DNA of 64,000 nucleotides, taken from positions 1-64,000 of the forward strand of contig JASANG010000440.1 of assembly GCA_030248215.1 (NCBI GenBank). The letters are read 5' to 3'. The notes below the pieces were generated by a model. That model did no database searches. It had not been told where the DNA came from and saw nothing but the letters and a program-made list of their open reading frames with translations. Below, piece after piece: positions 1 through 11,600 of the stretch. Positions within the stretch are counted from its first letter, which is position 1. Each line of letters opens with the position of its first letter. The DNA is from Enoplolaimus lenunculus (Eukaryota; Nematoda; Enoplea; Enoplida; Thoracostomopsidae). A program made the position numbers and the translations under genes.

Positions 1-800
1 GTTGTTGTTATTGTCGCTTCTGTTGTTATTGTTGTTGTTGTCGCTTCTGTCGGTATTGTTGTTGTCGCTTCTGTCGGTATTGTTGTTGTTATTGTCGCTT
101 CTGATGTTATTGTTGTTGTTATTGTCACTTCTGTTGTTATTGCTGTTATTGTGCAGTTGTATTTCATCGTTGCCGTCTTTGTTGTGTTTTCATTGTTGTT
201 GTCTGTCGCGGTAGTTTTGTTGTTGTGCGTTGCTGTTATCGCCGTTGACGTGGGTATAATTGCGGTTGTCCTCGTTATCATTTTGTTGGCAATGTTGTCG
301 TCGTCATATTTGTCGTTGGCATTGCCGTCATTGTCGTTGTTGGTGGCGGTGTCGTGTTGCCATTGTTGTTGTGGTCGTTGTCGGTGTTACTGATGTTGCT
401 GCTCTTCTTGTTTCAGTTGTGTCGTGGTTGTAGTCGCTGCGGTCGTTATGTCATTGCACGTTGTGGCGTTTGCAGTACCCACAACAGGAACGCAGAACAA
501 TGGAAATACCTACGAAGACAAAACCGGCCACAATGACGAGAAGAACAATGACAACACCTCGACAACGGCACCAACAGCAGAAGCGATAGTAACAACAACA
601 ACGGCGAAGACGGTGGTATCAAAAATGGTAAAGCAATGACAGGAGCGAGAACGGCAGCAACGACAAAAACGACAAATGCAGCAGTAACGACGGCAAACAC
701 AACAGAAACGATGGCACGACCACAGCGACTACAAGGACGACACAACTGTGACAAGAGTAGCAACAGCAATAAAAACAACAACAACAACGATAACGTCCTC
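1..800. repeat. GTT-rich block followed by AAC-rich block
   Basis: Positions 1-430 are built of imperfect GTT/GTC/GCT triplets. From about 480 to 800 the same strand becomes AAC/ACA/GAC-rich, so the two halves are roughly complementary and could fold back. Long frames here (Leu/Val-rich, then Thr/Asn-rich) are triplet-repeat artefacts with no domain, splice structure or start context. The block may extend left of the window. Confidence 0.8.
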
Positions 801-959
801 ATCGACGAACACTGCGCGGTCATTTTTAAAATGATCTTCTTCGCCCAAACGTGCCAATGTACGTTTAGTTAGGCAATTACGCAAGTAACTCAATTTGAAA
901 TAAAACTTGATGCTCATAAATGTTCGTCATGAATTGTCCAACAATTTCTTTAATTAACA

Positions 960-1290
960 TTCCACGTTTACATCTGTGCCTACGCCTGAGTGTATGCCAA
1001 AGTCTAAGCCTAAAGCATAAGCCTTAGCCTAAGCCTGAGTGTAGGCCTACGCGTTAGCTTATACCTAAAAGGCCTGAGTCCCAAGGCTGCGTTTCAGTTT
1101 AAACCAAAGCCTAAGCGTAAGTCGTAAGTCTGAAGCTTAAGTCTAAGCCTAAATTCTAAGCTGTCCCCGCCAACTCAGCGAAAGCTCGAGCCTAAGCCTA
1201 AAGCTTTATGTCCTAAATTAAGCCTAAGCCTAGGCATAGGTATAAACCTAAGCCAAAGCCTAAAGCTTAAGCTTAGGTCAAAGCATAAAC
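960..1290. repeat. Degenerate TTAGGC/GCCTAA-like hexamer region
   Basis: About 330 bases contain many scattered GCCTAAG/AGCCTAA words, degenerate and unevenly spaced. The same hexamers fill the interiors of the short transposons at 8217, 10802, 14560, 22647, 36972, 52969 and 54227. It may therefore be a decayed member of that repeat group rather than an old telomere. Confidence 0.6.
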
Positions 1291-1299
1291 CTAATCTCA

Positions 1300-2640
1300 G
1301 TTTCAAATCTGTTGAAGTTGCTTGTAGCGGTCCAGCTAAAAAGCAGGCTTAAAGTTGTCGAACCTGCCCTGACCTTCCCACTGAAAACATAGGCTCGAAA
1401 CTCGCGTCTGTTCCACCTGATCCAGCCAAAATACAGGTTCGAAATTATTCCGACTGGCCTGCAGAAATATAACCTAAAAAATGTTCTGCCGTTCCAGCAA
1501 TGTGCAGAAGTTGCTGTGCCGTGACTAAACGGACGCCATTAAATAACATGGGCCGTTGGCGGCATAGTTTTATCAAAAAATATATAAGATGAATCTCATG
1601 AGTGTCTCTCAGACAAAATTAAAAATATTATGTGGGTGTCAGCCAAAAAGTCGGCCAGAACATTAAAGTTAATTGTGTCATCTTGAGGGGCAATGTTCAC
1701 ATATGGTTTGCCAGAAAACCAGCTTCATCAATTTATGCATGGGTATGGGCCTAACGAAGGCAAATTTTTTATAAGCAAAAATATTTACCCATGGGTTTTG
1801 TTTATAAATCTTTCGGCCTTTGTCTATGAATGTAATGTATGTTTCTGCGTTTATGTCAAAAATGTGTGGTGGTACTGTATACATATTTTTGTTTTGTTTG
1901 TGCCGCATTGATATTTCTGTACAGTTAAGTGTTTGCATAATATTTTGTATTAATATTTAATTGACTGAGCCTAGAAACATCTACGATTGCTTGAATTGCT
2001 AAAACCTGAGTACTAAAAACAGAGTTGTCCCGAGCCTAGATTCTTTACCGAAGCCAGGATATAGGGCCCGGTACATATGACAGGGTCGTAGCTCGCGCTA
2101 ACTGGGGCCAACAAATCATTGTGAACGAATGTTTTCCGTGTTGTTAAAATAGCCGTTTGCAGTTTAACCTAACGTAAATGAATAGGAGTAGTCACATTGA
2201 TAAGATTTTTGCATGACAGAAATAACAGACTTTATTCAGCTTTGTTTGAATTGCTATCGCCTTGTTATAAGGTTGTGCAACATTTCGTGTGCAATTCTGG
2301 ATATAATCAGAGTGGGACTTTACCACTTGGGTAAAAAATTACAGTTTTTACACGTGCCAAACCTTTAAGAGTTAACTTGCGAAACATAAGCGATTATGTA
2401 AGTTAGTCTGTGATTGTTGAAAAAGCAAAAGTTGTGTGCTCAGATTAGTTGGGTTTGAAATTGTTGTTTCTAGCAAGCTCTTTCATGCGTTACATTCATA
2501 AGAGCTATAACGCAAAACTTCATTAAAGTGCAAATCATCAGCGATCTTTAAAATACTGGTCTATGTTCAGGAATGGGTAAAAGGTGGGTCATGGTTTGAT
2601 CTTTTTAGCGTGAATAAACCCGCGCTTAAAAGAAATTCTG
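1300..2640. other. Unassigned AT-rich sequence
   Basis: I see no exon with splice sites, RNA gene or clear repeat ends here. The short frames at 1678-1938 on both strands overlap each other and show no family resemblance. Confidence 0.5.
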
Positions 2641-3018
2641 ATTTTTCTGTGTAAAGCATGGATCGGGCAAAAAACGTTTACCCACATCCCATACTCTGCA
2701 TATAATGCTTTGTGATATATACTGCTAATTAACTATACTTTTTGATATATACTGTGTGCCGTATTATTTTCCTGTGTAAATGCGTGGATCGGGTAAAAAA
2801 CCTTTATTCACATCCCATACTCTGCATATAATGCTTTGTGATATATACTGCTAATTAACTATACTTTTTGATATATACTGTGTGCTGTATTATTTTCCTG
2901 TGTTAATGCGTGGATCGGGTAAAAAACCTTTATTCACATCCCATACTCTGCATATAATGCTTTGTGATATATACTGCTAATTAACTATACTTTTTGATAT
3001 ATACTGTGTGCCGTATTT
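2640..3018 (+). repeat. 126-bp tandem repeat, about three copies
   Basis: The word ATACTCTGCATATAATGC recurs at 2691, 2817 and 2943, giving a period of 126 bases. Each unit also holds ATATATACTG and GGATCGGGTAAAAAAC. Copies two and three are nearly identical and the first is more diverged at its left side. No coding role is visible. Confidence 0.9.
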
Positions 3019-3700
3019 GAGACGGGTGGAAACAAAGAGTAGTTTTTTGTATCATTTTTATAACACGAAATGAATAACCAGCATCATCGGTCAGTTAATT
3101 TTATTGAAACGGTACCACGGCACTGAGTATAGAGTGAATTAAAATCGTGTGTTATGTTTAATCAGTACCTTTTCCAGCTCCGGTGAAAATTGATTTTTAT
3201 CGCCGTTCCCTGTTTGATACGCAATTTCTCAAAAATTATATATAACTTAATACTACTAGAGTGTAACCGGAAGTGTAAAATACCGGAGCCGAAGGTCAAC
3301 GAAACTTGCCGGAGCAGGAGGTGAGGCGAAATTATGTAGTAAAAATGATAGTTAATTTATATAGTTAATTTTAGCCAATATATCTCCAATGTTGTTAAAT
3401 TGTTTGGTTTTACGGTAATATTTTTGCGAAATTTCGGAAATTCTTTCATGAAAATTGTGACAAAAGTAAAACGAAACCCGGTTAATAGATCAATTTTGCA
3501 AAATTATGCAAAGTTTACTACCGAAATTGCCGGAATCGCCGGCAAAAATTTTACCGGAGCCACATGCAGACCTCCGGTCGTAACCTGGTGTTAGTGCATA
3601 GAAGGGTGCAACTGGAGGTGAAAAATACCGGAGCCGGATGTCAACGAAACTTGCCGGAGCCGGAGGTGAGGCGAAATTAATTAGTAAAAATGATGGTTAA

Positions 3701-3964
3701 CACCTTCTCACATTGAGTTGCCTATAGGCAACTCAGCGCAGTGTATATACGTTAAATGATATATATCGCACCGTGTTGAACAATTGCAACACGTATATAT
3801 ACATAGTATTAAATCACCACAAGATGTGAGAGCCCCCTCGGGCTCGAGCGTCAAGCTCCTATAGCTGAGTGGTGATGGTATATGTCTCGCACTCCAGTCA
3901 CTGAAGTTCGAATCCAAGATAAATGTAGGTCTCAGGGAAAATACAAAATATTCATGTGAGAATG
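3701..3964 (+). mobile_element. tRNA-like (SINE-like) insertion with inverted ends
   Basis: This segment interrupts a family A copy: uninterrupted copies read straight through GATGGTTAATTAG, while here a GGTTAA or longer duplication flanks the insert. The core at about 3845-3915 resembles a tRNA promoter, with an A box like TAGCTGAGTGGT and a B box like AGTTCGAATCC. The ends CACCTTCTCACAT and ATGTGAGAATG are inverted repeats, which ordinary SINEs lack. A related tRNA-like piece lies at 39195-39290. Confidence 0.6.
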
Positions 3965-6900
3965 GGTTAATTAGTTAATTTTAGCCAATATCTGCAAAAT
4001 GTTGTTTCTCTACGCTAATTTTCTGCTAAAATTCGGAAATTCTTTCCTGAAAATTGTGACAAAAGTAAAACGAACCGCGCTACAAAATTTTACTACCGAA
4101 ATTTGCTTAACCTTCGGCAAAAATTCTACCGGAGCTGGAGGCCGGTTTTCTGCCGTACCCGGAGACAGACCTCCGGTTGTACCCTGTTAATTAGATAATT
4201 TTAGCGAATACCTGCAATATTTTGTTCAAAGCAGATTGGTTTTACGCTAATTTTTTGCGATATTTCGGAAATTCGTTTCTCAGAATTGTGCCAAAAGTTA
4301 AAACAAAACGCGTCAAACATAAATTTTGGAAAATTTCACTGCCGAAATTGACGGAACCTCCGGTAAATTTCTACCGAAGCTTTAGGTCTATTTTCTGCCG
4401 GTGGCAGACCTCCGGTTGTACTTCACTATCCGTTTCAGTTTTATACTAAAAACTTTGTGTCAATTAAGTGATGGTCATCGGCTATTTTTTGATATCCGGC
4501 AATCAGGGTACAATTGGAATTCCGGTTCCGGTAGGAACCGGTACTTTTCAGTATCCGGTTCCGGTAATAATTCCGGTATTTTTCATCGGTATTGAAAAGT
4601 GTCCTCGTTTGAAAATTTAAGAGAAATTGGCATATTATTCGAACTAAAATCAGCATGGTGCAACCGGAGGTGACAAATACTGGAGCCGGAGTTCAACGAA
4701 ACTTGCCGGAGCCGGAAGTGAGGCGAAATTAAGTAGTAAAAATGATGGTTAGTTAATTTTAGCCAATATATGCAAAATGTTAAGTTGTTTGGCTTCACGC
4801 TAATTTTCTGCCTTCGGAAATTCTTTCCTGAAAATTGTGACAAAAGTAAAACGAACCGCGCTACAAAATTTTACTACCGAAATTTGCTTAACCTTCGGCA
4901 AAAATTCTACCGGAGCTGGAGGCCGATTTTCTGCCGTAGCCGGAGGCAGACCTCTTGTTGTACCCTGTTAATTAGATAATTTTAGCCAATACCTGCAATA
5001 TTTTGTTTATATAAAGCAGATTAGTTTTACGCTAATTTTTGCGATATTTCGGAAATTCTTTTCTCAGAATTGTGCTAAAAGTTAAAACAAAACGCGTCAA
5101 ACAAATAAATTTTGGAAAATTTCACTGCCGAAATTGACGGAACCTCCGGTAAATTTCTACCGAAGCTGGAGGTCCATTTTCTACCGGTGGCAGACGTCCG
5201 GTTGTACCGGCTGTTAATTAGATAATTTTAGCCAATACCTGCAATATTTTGTTCAAAGCAGATTGGTTTTACGCTAATTTTTTGCGATATTTCGGAAATT
5301 CTTTTCTCAGAATTGTGCTAAAAGTTAAAACAAAACGCGTCAAACAAATAAATTTTGGAAAATTTCACTGCCGAAATTGACGGAACCTCCGGTAAATTTC
5401 TACCGAAGCTGGAGGTCCATTTTCTACCGGTGGCAGACGTCCGGTTGTATTTCGCTATCCGTTTCAGTTTTATACTAAAAACTTTTTGTGTCAATTAAGT
5501 GATGGACATCGGCTATTTTTCGATATCCGGCAATCAGGGTGCAATTGGAATTCTAGTTCCGGTAGGAAAATCCGGTATTTTTCAGTATCCGGTTCCGGTC
5601 ATAATTCCGGTATTTTTTCACCGGCATTTTCAGTATTGAAAAAATTGGCATATAATTCAAACTTTTATCTCTAAAATTGTCCGAGCGTATATATATTGCC
5701 AAAATTTTCAATCGGCTCCGGTAGGATTTTTGCCGGCGGTTCCGGAGATTTCGGTAGTACAATTTTGCAAAATTTTATCTATTTAACGCGTTTCGATTGA
5801 TTTTGTCACAATTTTCAGAAAAGAATTTCCGAAATAATCCCATGAAATTAGCGTAAAACCAAACAACTTAACAACATATGACAGATATTTGCTATAATTA
5901 ACTATAGTTACCAACATTTTTACTGCCGAATTTCGCCTCAACTCCGGCTCCGGCAAATTTTGTTGGCCTCCGGCTCCGGCATTTTTCACCTCCGGTTGCA
6001 CCCTGCTATAGCAAATTTTGTTGGCCTCCGGCATTTTTCACCTCCGGTTGCACCCTGGTATAGATTTCTGTTTTCATCGTAGAAATAACGGGGATCCTAA
6101 AATCAGCAGGGTGCAACCGGAGGTGACAAATACCGGAGCCAGAGTTCAACGAAACTTGCCGGAACCGGAGGTGCAGCAGGGTGCAACCGGAGGTGACAAA
6201 TACCGGAGCCGGAGTTCAACGAAACTTGCCGGAACCGGAGGTGAGGCGAAATTAATTAGTAAAAATGATGGTTAATTAGTTAATTTTAGCCAGTATCTGC
6301 AAAATGTTTCGTTACGCTAATTTTCTGCTAAAATTGGGAAATTCTTTCCTGAAAATTGTGACAAAAGTAAAACGAAACGCGCTACAAAATTTTACTACCG
6401 AAATTGCCGGAACCTTCGGCAAAAATTCTACCGGAGCTGGAGGCCGGTTTTCTGCCGTACCCGGAGACAGACCTCCGGTTGTACCCTGTTAATTAGATAA
6501 TTTTAGCGAATACCTGCAATATTTTGTTCAAAGCAGATTGGTTTTACGCTAATTTTTTGCGATATTTCGGAAATTCGTTTCTCAGAATTGTGCCAAAAGT
6601 TAAAACAAAACGCGTCAAACATAAATTTTGGAAAATTTCACTGCCGAAATTGACGGAACCTCCGGTAAATTTCTACCGAAGCTTTAGGTCTATTTTCTGC
6701 CGGTGGCAGACCTCCGGTTGTACTTCACTATCCGTTTCAGTTTTATACTAAAAACTTTGTGTCAATTAAGTGATGGTCATCGGCTATTTTTTGATATCCG
6801 GCAATCAGGGTACAATTGGAATTCCGGTTCCGGTAGGAACCGGTACTTTTCAGTATCCGGTTCCGGTAATAATTCCGGTATTTTTCATCGGTATTGAAAA

Positions 6901-7145
6901 GTGTCCTCGTTTGAAAATTTAAGAAAAATTGGCATATTATTCGAACTAAAATCAGCAGGGTGCAACCGGAGGTGACAAATACTGGAGCCGGAGTTCAACG
7001 AAACTTGCCGGAGCCGGAAGTGAGGCGAAATTAAGTAGTAAAAATGATGGTTAGTTAATTTTAGCCAATATATGCAAAATGTTAAGTTGTTTGGCTTCAC
7101 GCTAATTTTCTGCCTTCGGCAATTCTTTCATGAAAATTGTGACAA
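3960..7145 (+). repeat. Direct segmental duplication, offset 2302 bases
   Basis: Roughly 3960-4840 and 6262-7145 are near-identical direct copies offset by 2302 bases (for example 4222 corresponds to 6524 and 4401 to 6703). Two frames of 75 and 64 codons are identical between copies. Similarity weakens at both ends. The intervening sequence is made of the same repeat family, suggesting unequal exchange between repeats. Confidence 0.85.
4968..5450 (+). repeat. Tandem duplication, period about 240 bases
   Basis: The segment from TTAATTAGATAATTTTAGCC to the GACGTCCGGTTGTA end occurs twice in a row (about 4968-5207 and 5212-5446) with few differences. It consists of one part of a family A element. 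Confidence 0.85.
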
Positions 7146-7892
7146 AAGTCAAACGAAACGCGCTAAATAGATAAATTTAGGAAAATTATGCAAAATTTTA
7201 CTACATATTTGGCAGGGTACAGCCGTAGGTCTGGCTCCGGCAAAAAATCTGTATCCGGCTACGGTAGAATTTTTGCCGGATTGTTCCGGCAATTTCGGTA
7301 GTAAAATTTGGTACAAGTTTGCAAAACGTATCTGTTTAGCGCGTTTCGTTTTACTTTTGTCGCAATTTTCAGGAAAGAATTTCCGAAATTTCGCAGAAAA
7401 TTAGCGTACGTATCTGTTTTTTACAACATTACAGATATTGGCTAAAACTAAATCTTTTTCACTACATTTCGCCTCAGCTCCGGCAATTTCGAAGACCTCC
7501 GGCTCCTGTATTTTTCACCTCCAGTTGCACCCTGTTATCTGGCAACTCTTCGTTGCAGAGACGCTGCAATTATTCGAAAAAAATAAAATTTCGAATTCAT
7601 ACAAAAAAGTTAAGTATATATTTCGATGCATCCGCTACATTTTCTGCATTATTTTAGAAAGCCCTATGAATATTTGGAAGCCTCAATTGTGTTTCCAGAA
7701 AAATACAACATCTTCAAAACTTTGGCCCATGTATCGAACGGGGCCGAAACCGAAATATATCAGGTGAGCATCTATAACCGAATCTGAAACTTGTCTATCA
7801 GCAAGGCCTGTAAACTACACATGCTGGTAGTTTTGGCTAAATTTTGGACATCACAGTCCAGGGGTAGGACAGTAGCCAGTTTAGCTTGCGAG

Positions 7893-8489
7893 CAGGGTGA
7901 AACCGGAATTCCGGTTCTCCGGCATTTTCACCTTCCTGTGCCTGTAAATTCTTACCGGAATTACAAATTCCGGTAATAAAATTTGGTTGGTGGAAATTGA
8001 TGTATTTCACTAGGTGGAAATTAATGTTTTTCACTAAAAATGACGATAAAAATTAAATAGATTTTATTGGTATAGTGTGCATCCCTTGACAATCGCCGAA
8101 AATATAATATCGAAGGTAGATTTCGCTTCCGTGGATTATGAAAATCTCTAATACAGCAGATAAAGTAAATACCTATCTCCAACTAGTGTTATTTCAGCAA
8201 TAATATTGCAAAAAAGAGCCAATGTAAAGAACAGGGGCGGAACAGTATATTGTCGAGCATATGCCTTAAAGCTTAAGCCTAAGCGAAGCAAAAAATTAGC
8301 CAAAGCTCAAGCTTAGTCTATTGCAGTCCCACAGGAAACCGATCCGCCCCTGATCTTTACATGTGCTCAAAAAAGAAAATTAAAATGAATTTTATTTTTC
8401 GGTGGTATGTATTTTTCATTTTCCGGCTCCGTTTCCAGTAATTTTTTCAAATCCCAGTTCCGATAAACGGTAATTCCGGTTGCACTCTG
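7893..8489. mobile_element. Family A hAT-like element with nested insertion
   Basis: It starts CAGGGTGAAACCGG and ends CCGGTTGCACTCTG. Flanks CTTGCGAG (7885-7892) and CTTGAGGG (8490-8497) look like a decayed 8-bp target duplication. The interior matches the element at 28675-29082 except for a 151-bp insertion at 8217-8367. It lies just downstream of the SEC14-like gene. Confidence 0.85.
8217..8367. mobile_element. Short GGCCCATGT-type MITE nested in hAT-like element
   Basis: Inverted ends AGCCAATGTAAAGAACAGG and CCTGATCTTTACATGTGCT are flanked by a perfect 8-bp duplication CAAAAAAG (8209-8216 and 8368-8375). The interior is TTAGGC/CCTAAG-like. The related copy at 28675 retains the uninterrupted site. 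Confidence 0.9.
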
Positions 8490-8658
8490 CTTGAGGGAAG
8501 ACGGCTAAAAACTTATCGGGAGGGGCATACAAGGCCTGGCTTGAGCACAGGTCATCAATTGCTTTACTGCTATAAAAACCTTCATTAAATGCTTTGCGAT
8601 AAAACGAGTCGTTGCAACAAAATAAACCGCAGAAAATGCAAATGTTACCGTTTTTTTT

Positions 8659-11600
8659 TTAATTTGTCACATTATTTTGTATCCAGAATTTATATTTCAC
8701 CGTTTTTGAGCAAATGGAACTGGTTCGTGTGAATTCCGCGTGATACCAACCGCGCCAATGACACAACATACTTCCTTTATTTGGGACTGCTGGATTGCAC
8801 AGCATTATTGGCGGATAGACTAATAGTATGCACCCAGGGCTATCAGCAGGAATTAGTTCTATATTCGGGTCCAAGCGATGTTCTGAAATCAGCAATGAAT
8901 GCTTGCTTCCTCCTGTCATCTTATCCATACCTTAAGATGACGCTCTTTGAATTGAATTGAAACTCGTATTTCGTTTGACCTAAATTGAATTGCTTAAATT
9001 GTAGATTATCGCGTTCCCAGCGGCCACGCCGGCTCAATAAAGATAAAAAGTTAACAACGAATATTTTGCTGTTTTTACAAGTCTGAAAGCAGAGAACTTG
9101 TTAGTGCATTAATATATATTTCAGCGAAAAGTTAGCAAAATAAGTTTATAAAATCGGTGCAACCGGAGGTGAAACATACCGGAGGCGGAGGTGTGGCGAA
9201 AATAAGTACTGTATTGACCCGAATAAGAGGGGGACTGATATTTATTTGGCCTCTCCAAAGGGTGCCCCCCTTGTTATTCGGTTACGACTGTTATATATTT
9301 TTAACCCGCGCTCCGCCGAGCTTCGTTACTGATATATATCCGGTAGGTACTGCAACTATCCGTTGAATTAAACGTATATATATTTATTTATCTCGTTTCA
9401 ACAGTTTGAGCGATAACAAAAGGTTATGCTTAGGAATGTACTTTCAAAGCTTAACTACGCCTTAAAGTTTCGAACTCAAATTATTTGGTCCTGGAGTCAT
9501 TTGTGCCCTACAATTAGGGTTAATTGACATTTATGGACTCTAATTAGGGTTTAGGGACTCTATCTGCTTACGGACTCTTATTAGGGATACGGACTCTTAT
9601 TGATTCGGACCTAAAATGGGGACCCCCTCTTATTAGCCCCCTCTTATTCGGGGCAATATAGTAGTAAAAGTGAATGTTAATTAGCTAATGTTAACCAATA
9701 TCTGCAATATGTCGTTATTAAATTGTTTGGTTTTACACGATAATTTTCCGCGAAATTTCGGAAATTGTTTCATGAAAATTGTGAAAAAAGTAAAACGAAA
9801 CGCGCTAAACAATTAAATTTTGCAAAATATGCCAAATTTTACTGCCGAAATTGTCAGAACCTCTGGCAAAAATTCTTCCGTAGCCGGAGTCGGAGGCCGA
9901 TTTTCTGCCGGAGCCGGAGGCAGACCTCCTGTTGTACCCTGGTATATTATATATACTCTATTGCAGTTTCACGAAAAACGAAATCCACTTGAAACTGACG
10001 TGAGCCAAGCAAATGGTTCAAGACTCCCTGTCAGGTTGTTTTGTCATAAATTTCAGTTCACGAATCACTCCGAAGTCATTATTACCTGAATAATAAATGG
10101 CGAATTGAATTCCATCTTCGGCGACGATATGCCACTCCAGCTCTGAGCATTCTTCAGTGACTTGAATCGGAATGACAGTTTTCGAGTAACTCGTGACCAC
10201 TCGGTAATCAAGAGATGCTTCCAAAATCGAATCTTTCGCCTGGTTGTAGTACATTTCGCGAGGAATTGTCAAATTGTCATAAGAATAGACTCGGTCGTCT
10301 GAAAACAGAAAACAACCATATGTTGGTTGCTGTAGGACCGTGCCTAAGGTTCTCCTTGCCTCCTCCAAAACTACCGTCACTTTTAGTAGCGACGAGTGCG
10401 AAAGAGAACGATAATGGCCGAGTGGGATAGAGTGAACATGCACTATTTCGTATGCAAACTGCTCAGAAAAATTTTATTGAGTCCAGTAAGGATTTTAGTG
10501 TTCATTTTGTCGTCCAGCGCCGGGCCTCTGTTGGACCGGATCTGGGTCTTATCCGGAAACCTACAGGAGGCCCTAAACTCGGCGTTCAATTTCGTGCAGT
10601 TGTTTTCAAAACCAACTGCTTTAGTTGAAAAAATAACGAAATTTTTACATAAATTTCACTCGATTGAACTTGAAAATGGATCACAAGTATACTTTAATTG
10701 CAATTTAACGCTGTATGAACCTGTATTTTTTGCGTCTTATGATCTGTAGGAAACGTTAATATTTAAACCTTTTGACTATATTCATTCTGCCTAGTTTTGG
10801 CGGCCCATGTACAGAACAGGGCCGGAACAGTAATATAAGCCTATTCCTAAGCCTAAACCTACGCAAAAAAGTAGTCTATAGCTATAAACTGACTCCGTGA
10901 CAGTGCCGCAGGAAAACGATCCGGACCTGTTCTATACATGGGCCGTTTTGGCATACACGAAACATCGCGTTTCGTTCATTCCGGTTTAGAGATTTAAAAT
11001 GAATAGTCACCGTCAGTGTTTGTGCCGCCCCAAAACTTGGGCAATAATCCACGGTCAATTGCGCTAAATAAATCTTTTCGCCAGTTGGCTTGTGAAAATA
11101 TTTGAATTTTGCTAAAAGTTCCGTTTGACAATACCGGTTGCAATGCTGTTAGTGCCATGTGAACCCATTGGCGTGCGTTGATTATGTAAACTTTATCGAT
11201 TATTTCAACGTAATGTTCCGTTAACTGTCCAACTAACGATGACAGGCTTCCTGTAAAAAAACAACAACATTTTTAATAAATTTTCATAAAACGAGTCGGT
11301 TGATTTGACAAAGAACTGAAAGCATCACAAGTGGACATAAACTCAGAGCTAAATTTTTACAAAAAGTCTTTTAACTGCGTATATCCGAGCTTTGCTTCAA
11401 ATTGGTGTAGGCGAAAAATACCGGAGCCGGAGGTAAACAAAATTTGTCGGATAGAGAGCCGGAAACACTCCCGTACGGTTGTTCCCTGTTACCCAGCCGG
11501 CTTCGACCTACTTCCAGGGTGTAACCGGATGTCTGTTTTCTATTCCGGTATTTTGATCACTATCCGTTTCCGTTTGTGATTCCGTTTTTACAATCCGTTT

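Larger units (their letters stand above)
3255..7540. mobile_element. Pile-up of family A hAT-like MITE copies
   Basis: At least seven partial or whole copies of one repeat lie here. Full units begin with a GGTGCAACCGGAGG-type end and finish with CCTCCGGTTGCACC or a variant, so the ends are inverted repeats. Inside, both ends carry many CCGGAG/CCGGAA words, and the middle has the recurrent words GCGAAATTAAGTAGTAAAA and ACGCTAATTTTCTG. Orientation switches at about 5690-6060, where copies are inverted. The short frames in this stretch are translations of these repeats. Well-bounded copies elsewhere (40447, 28675, 15509) have 8-bp target duplications, which supports hAT. Confidence 0.85.

Noticed and set aside
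2-872. Leu/Val-rich and Thr/Asn-rich small proteins
   Set aside because: They are translations of GTT and AAC triplet repeats in several overlapping frames, with no splice or domain evidence.
960-1290. Interstitial telomere
   Set aside because: The hexamers are degenerate and scattered, and the same words occur inside several MITE families, which is a simpler source.
3999-6897. Recurrent 60-75-codon frames
   Set aside because: They are identical or near-identical translations of duplicated family A MITE sequence.
10396-10749. 117-codon plus-strand frame
   Set aside because: It overlaps an exon and an intron of the SEC14-like gene on the opposite strand and shows no domain or splice support.
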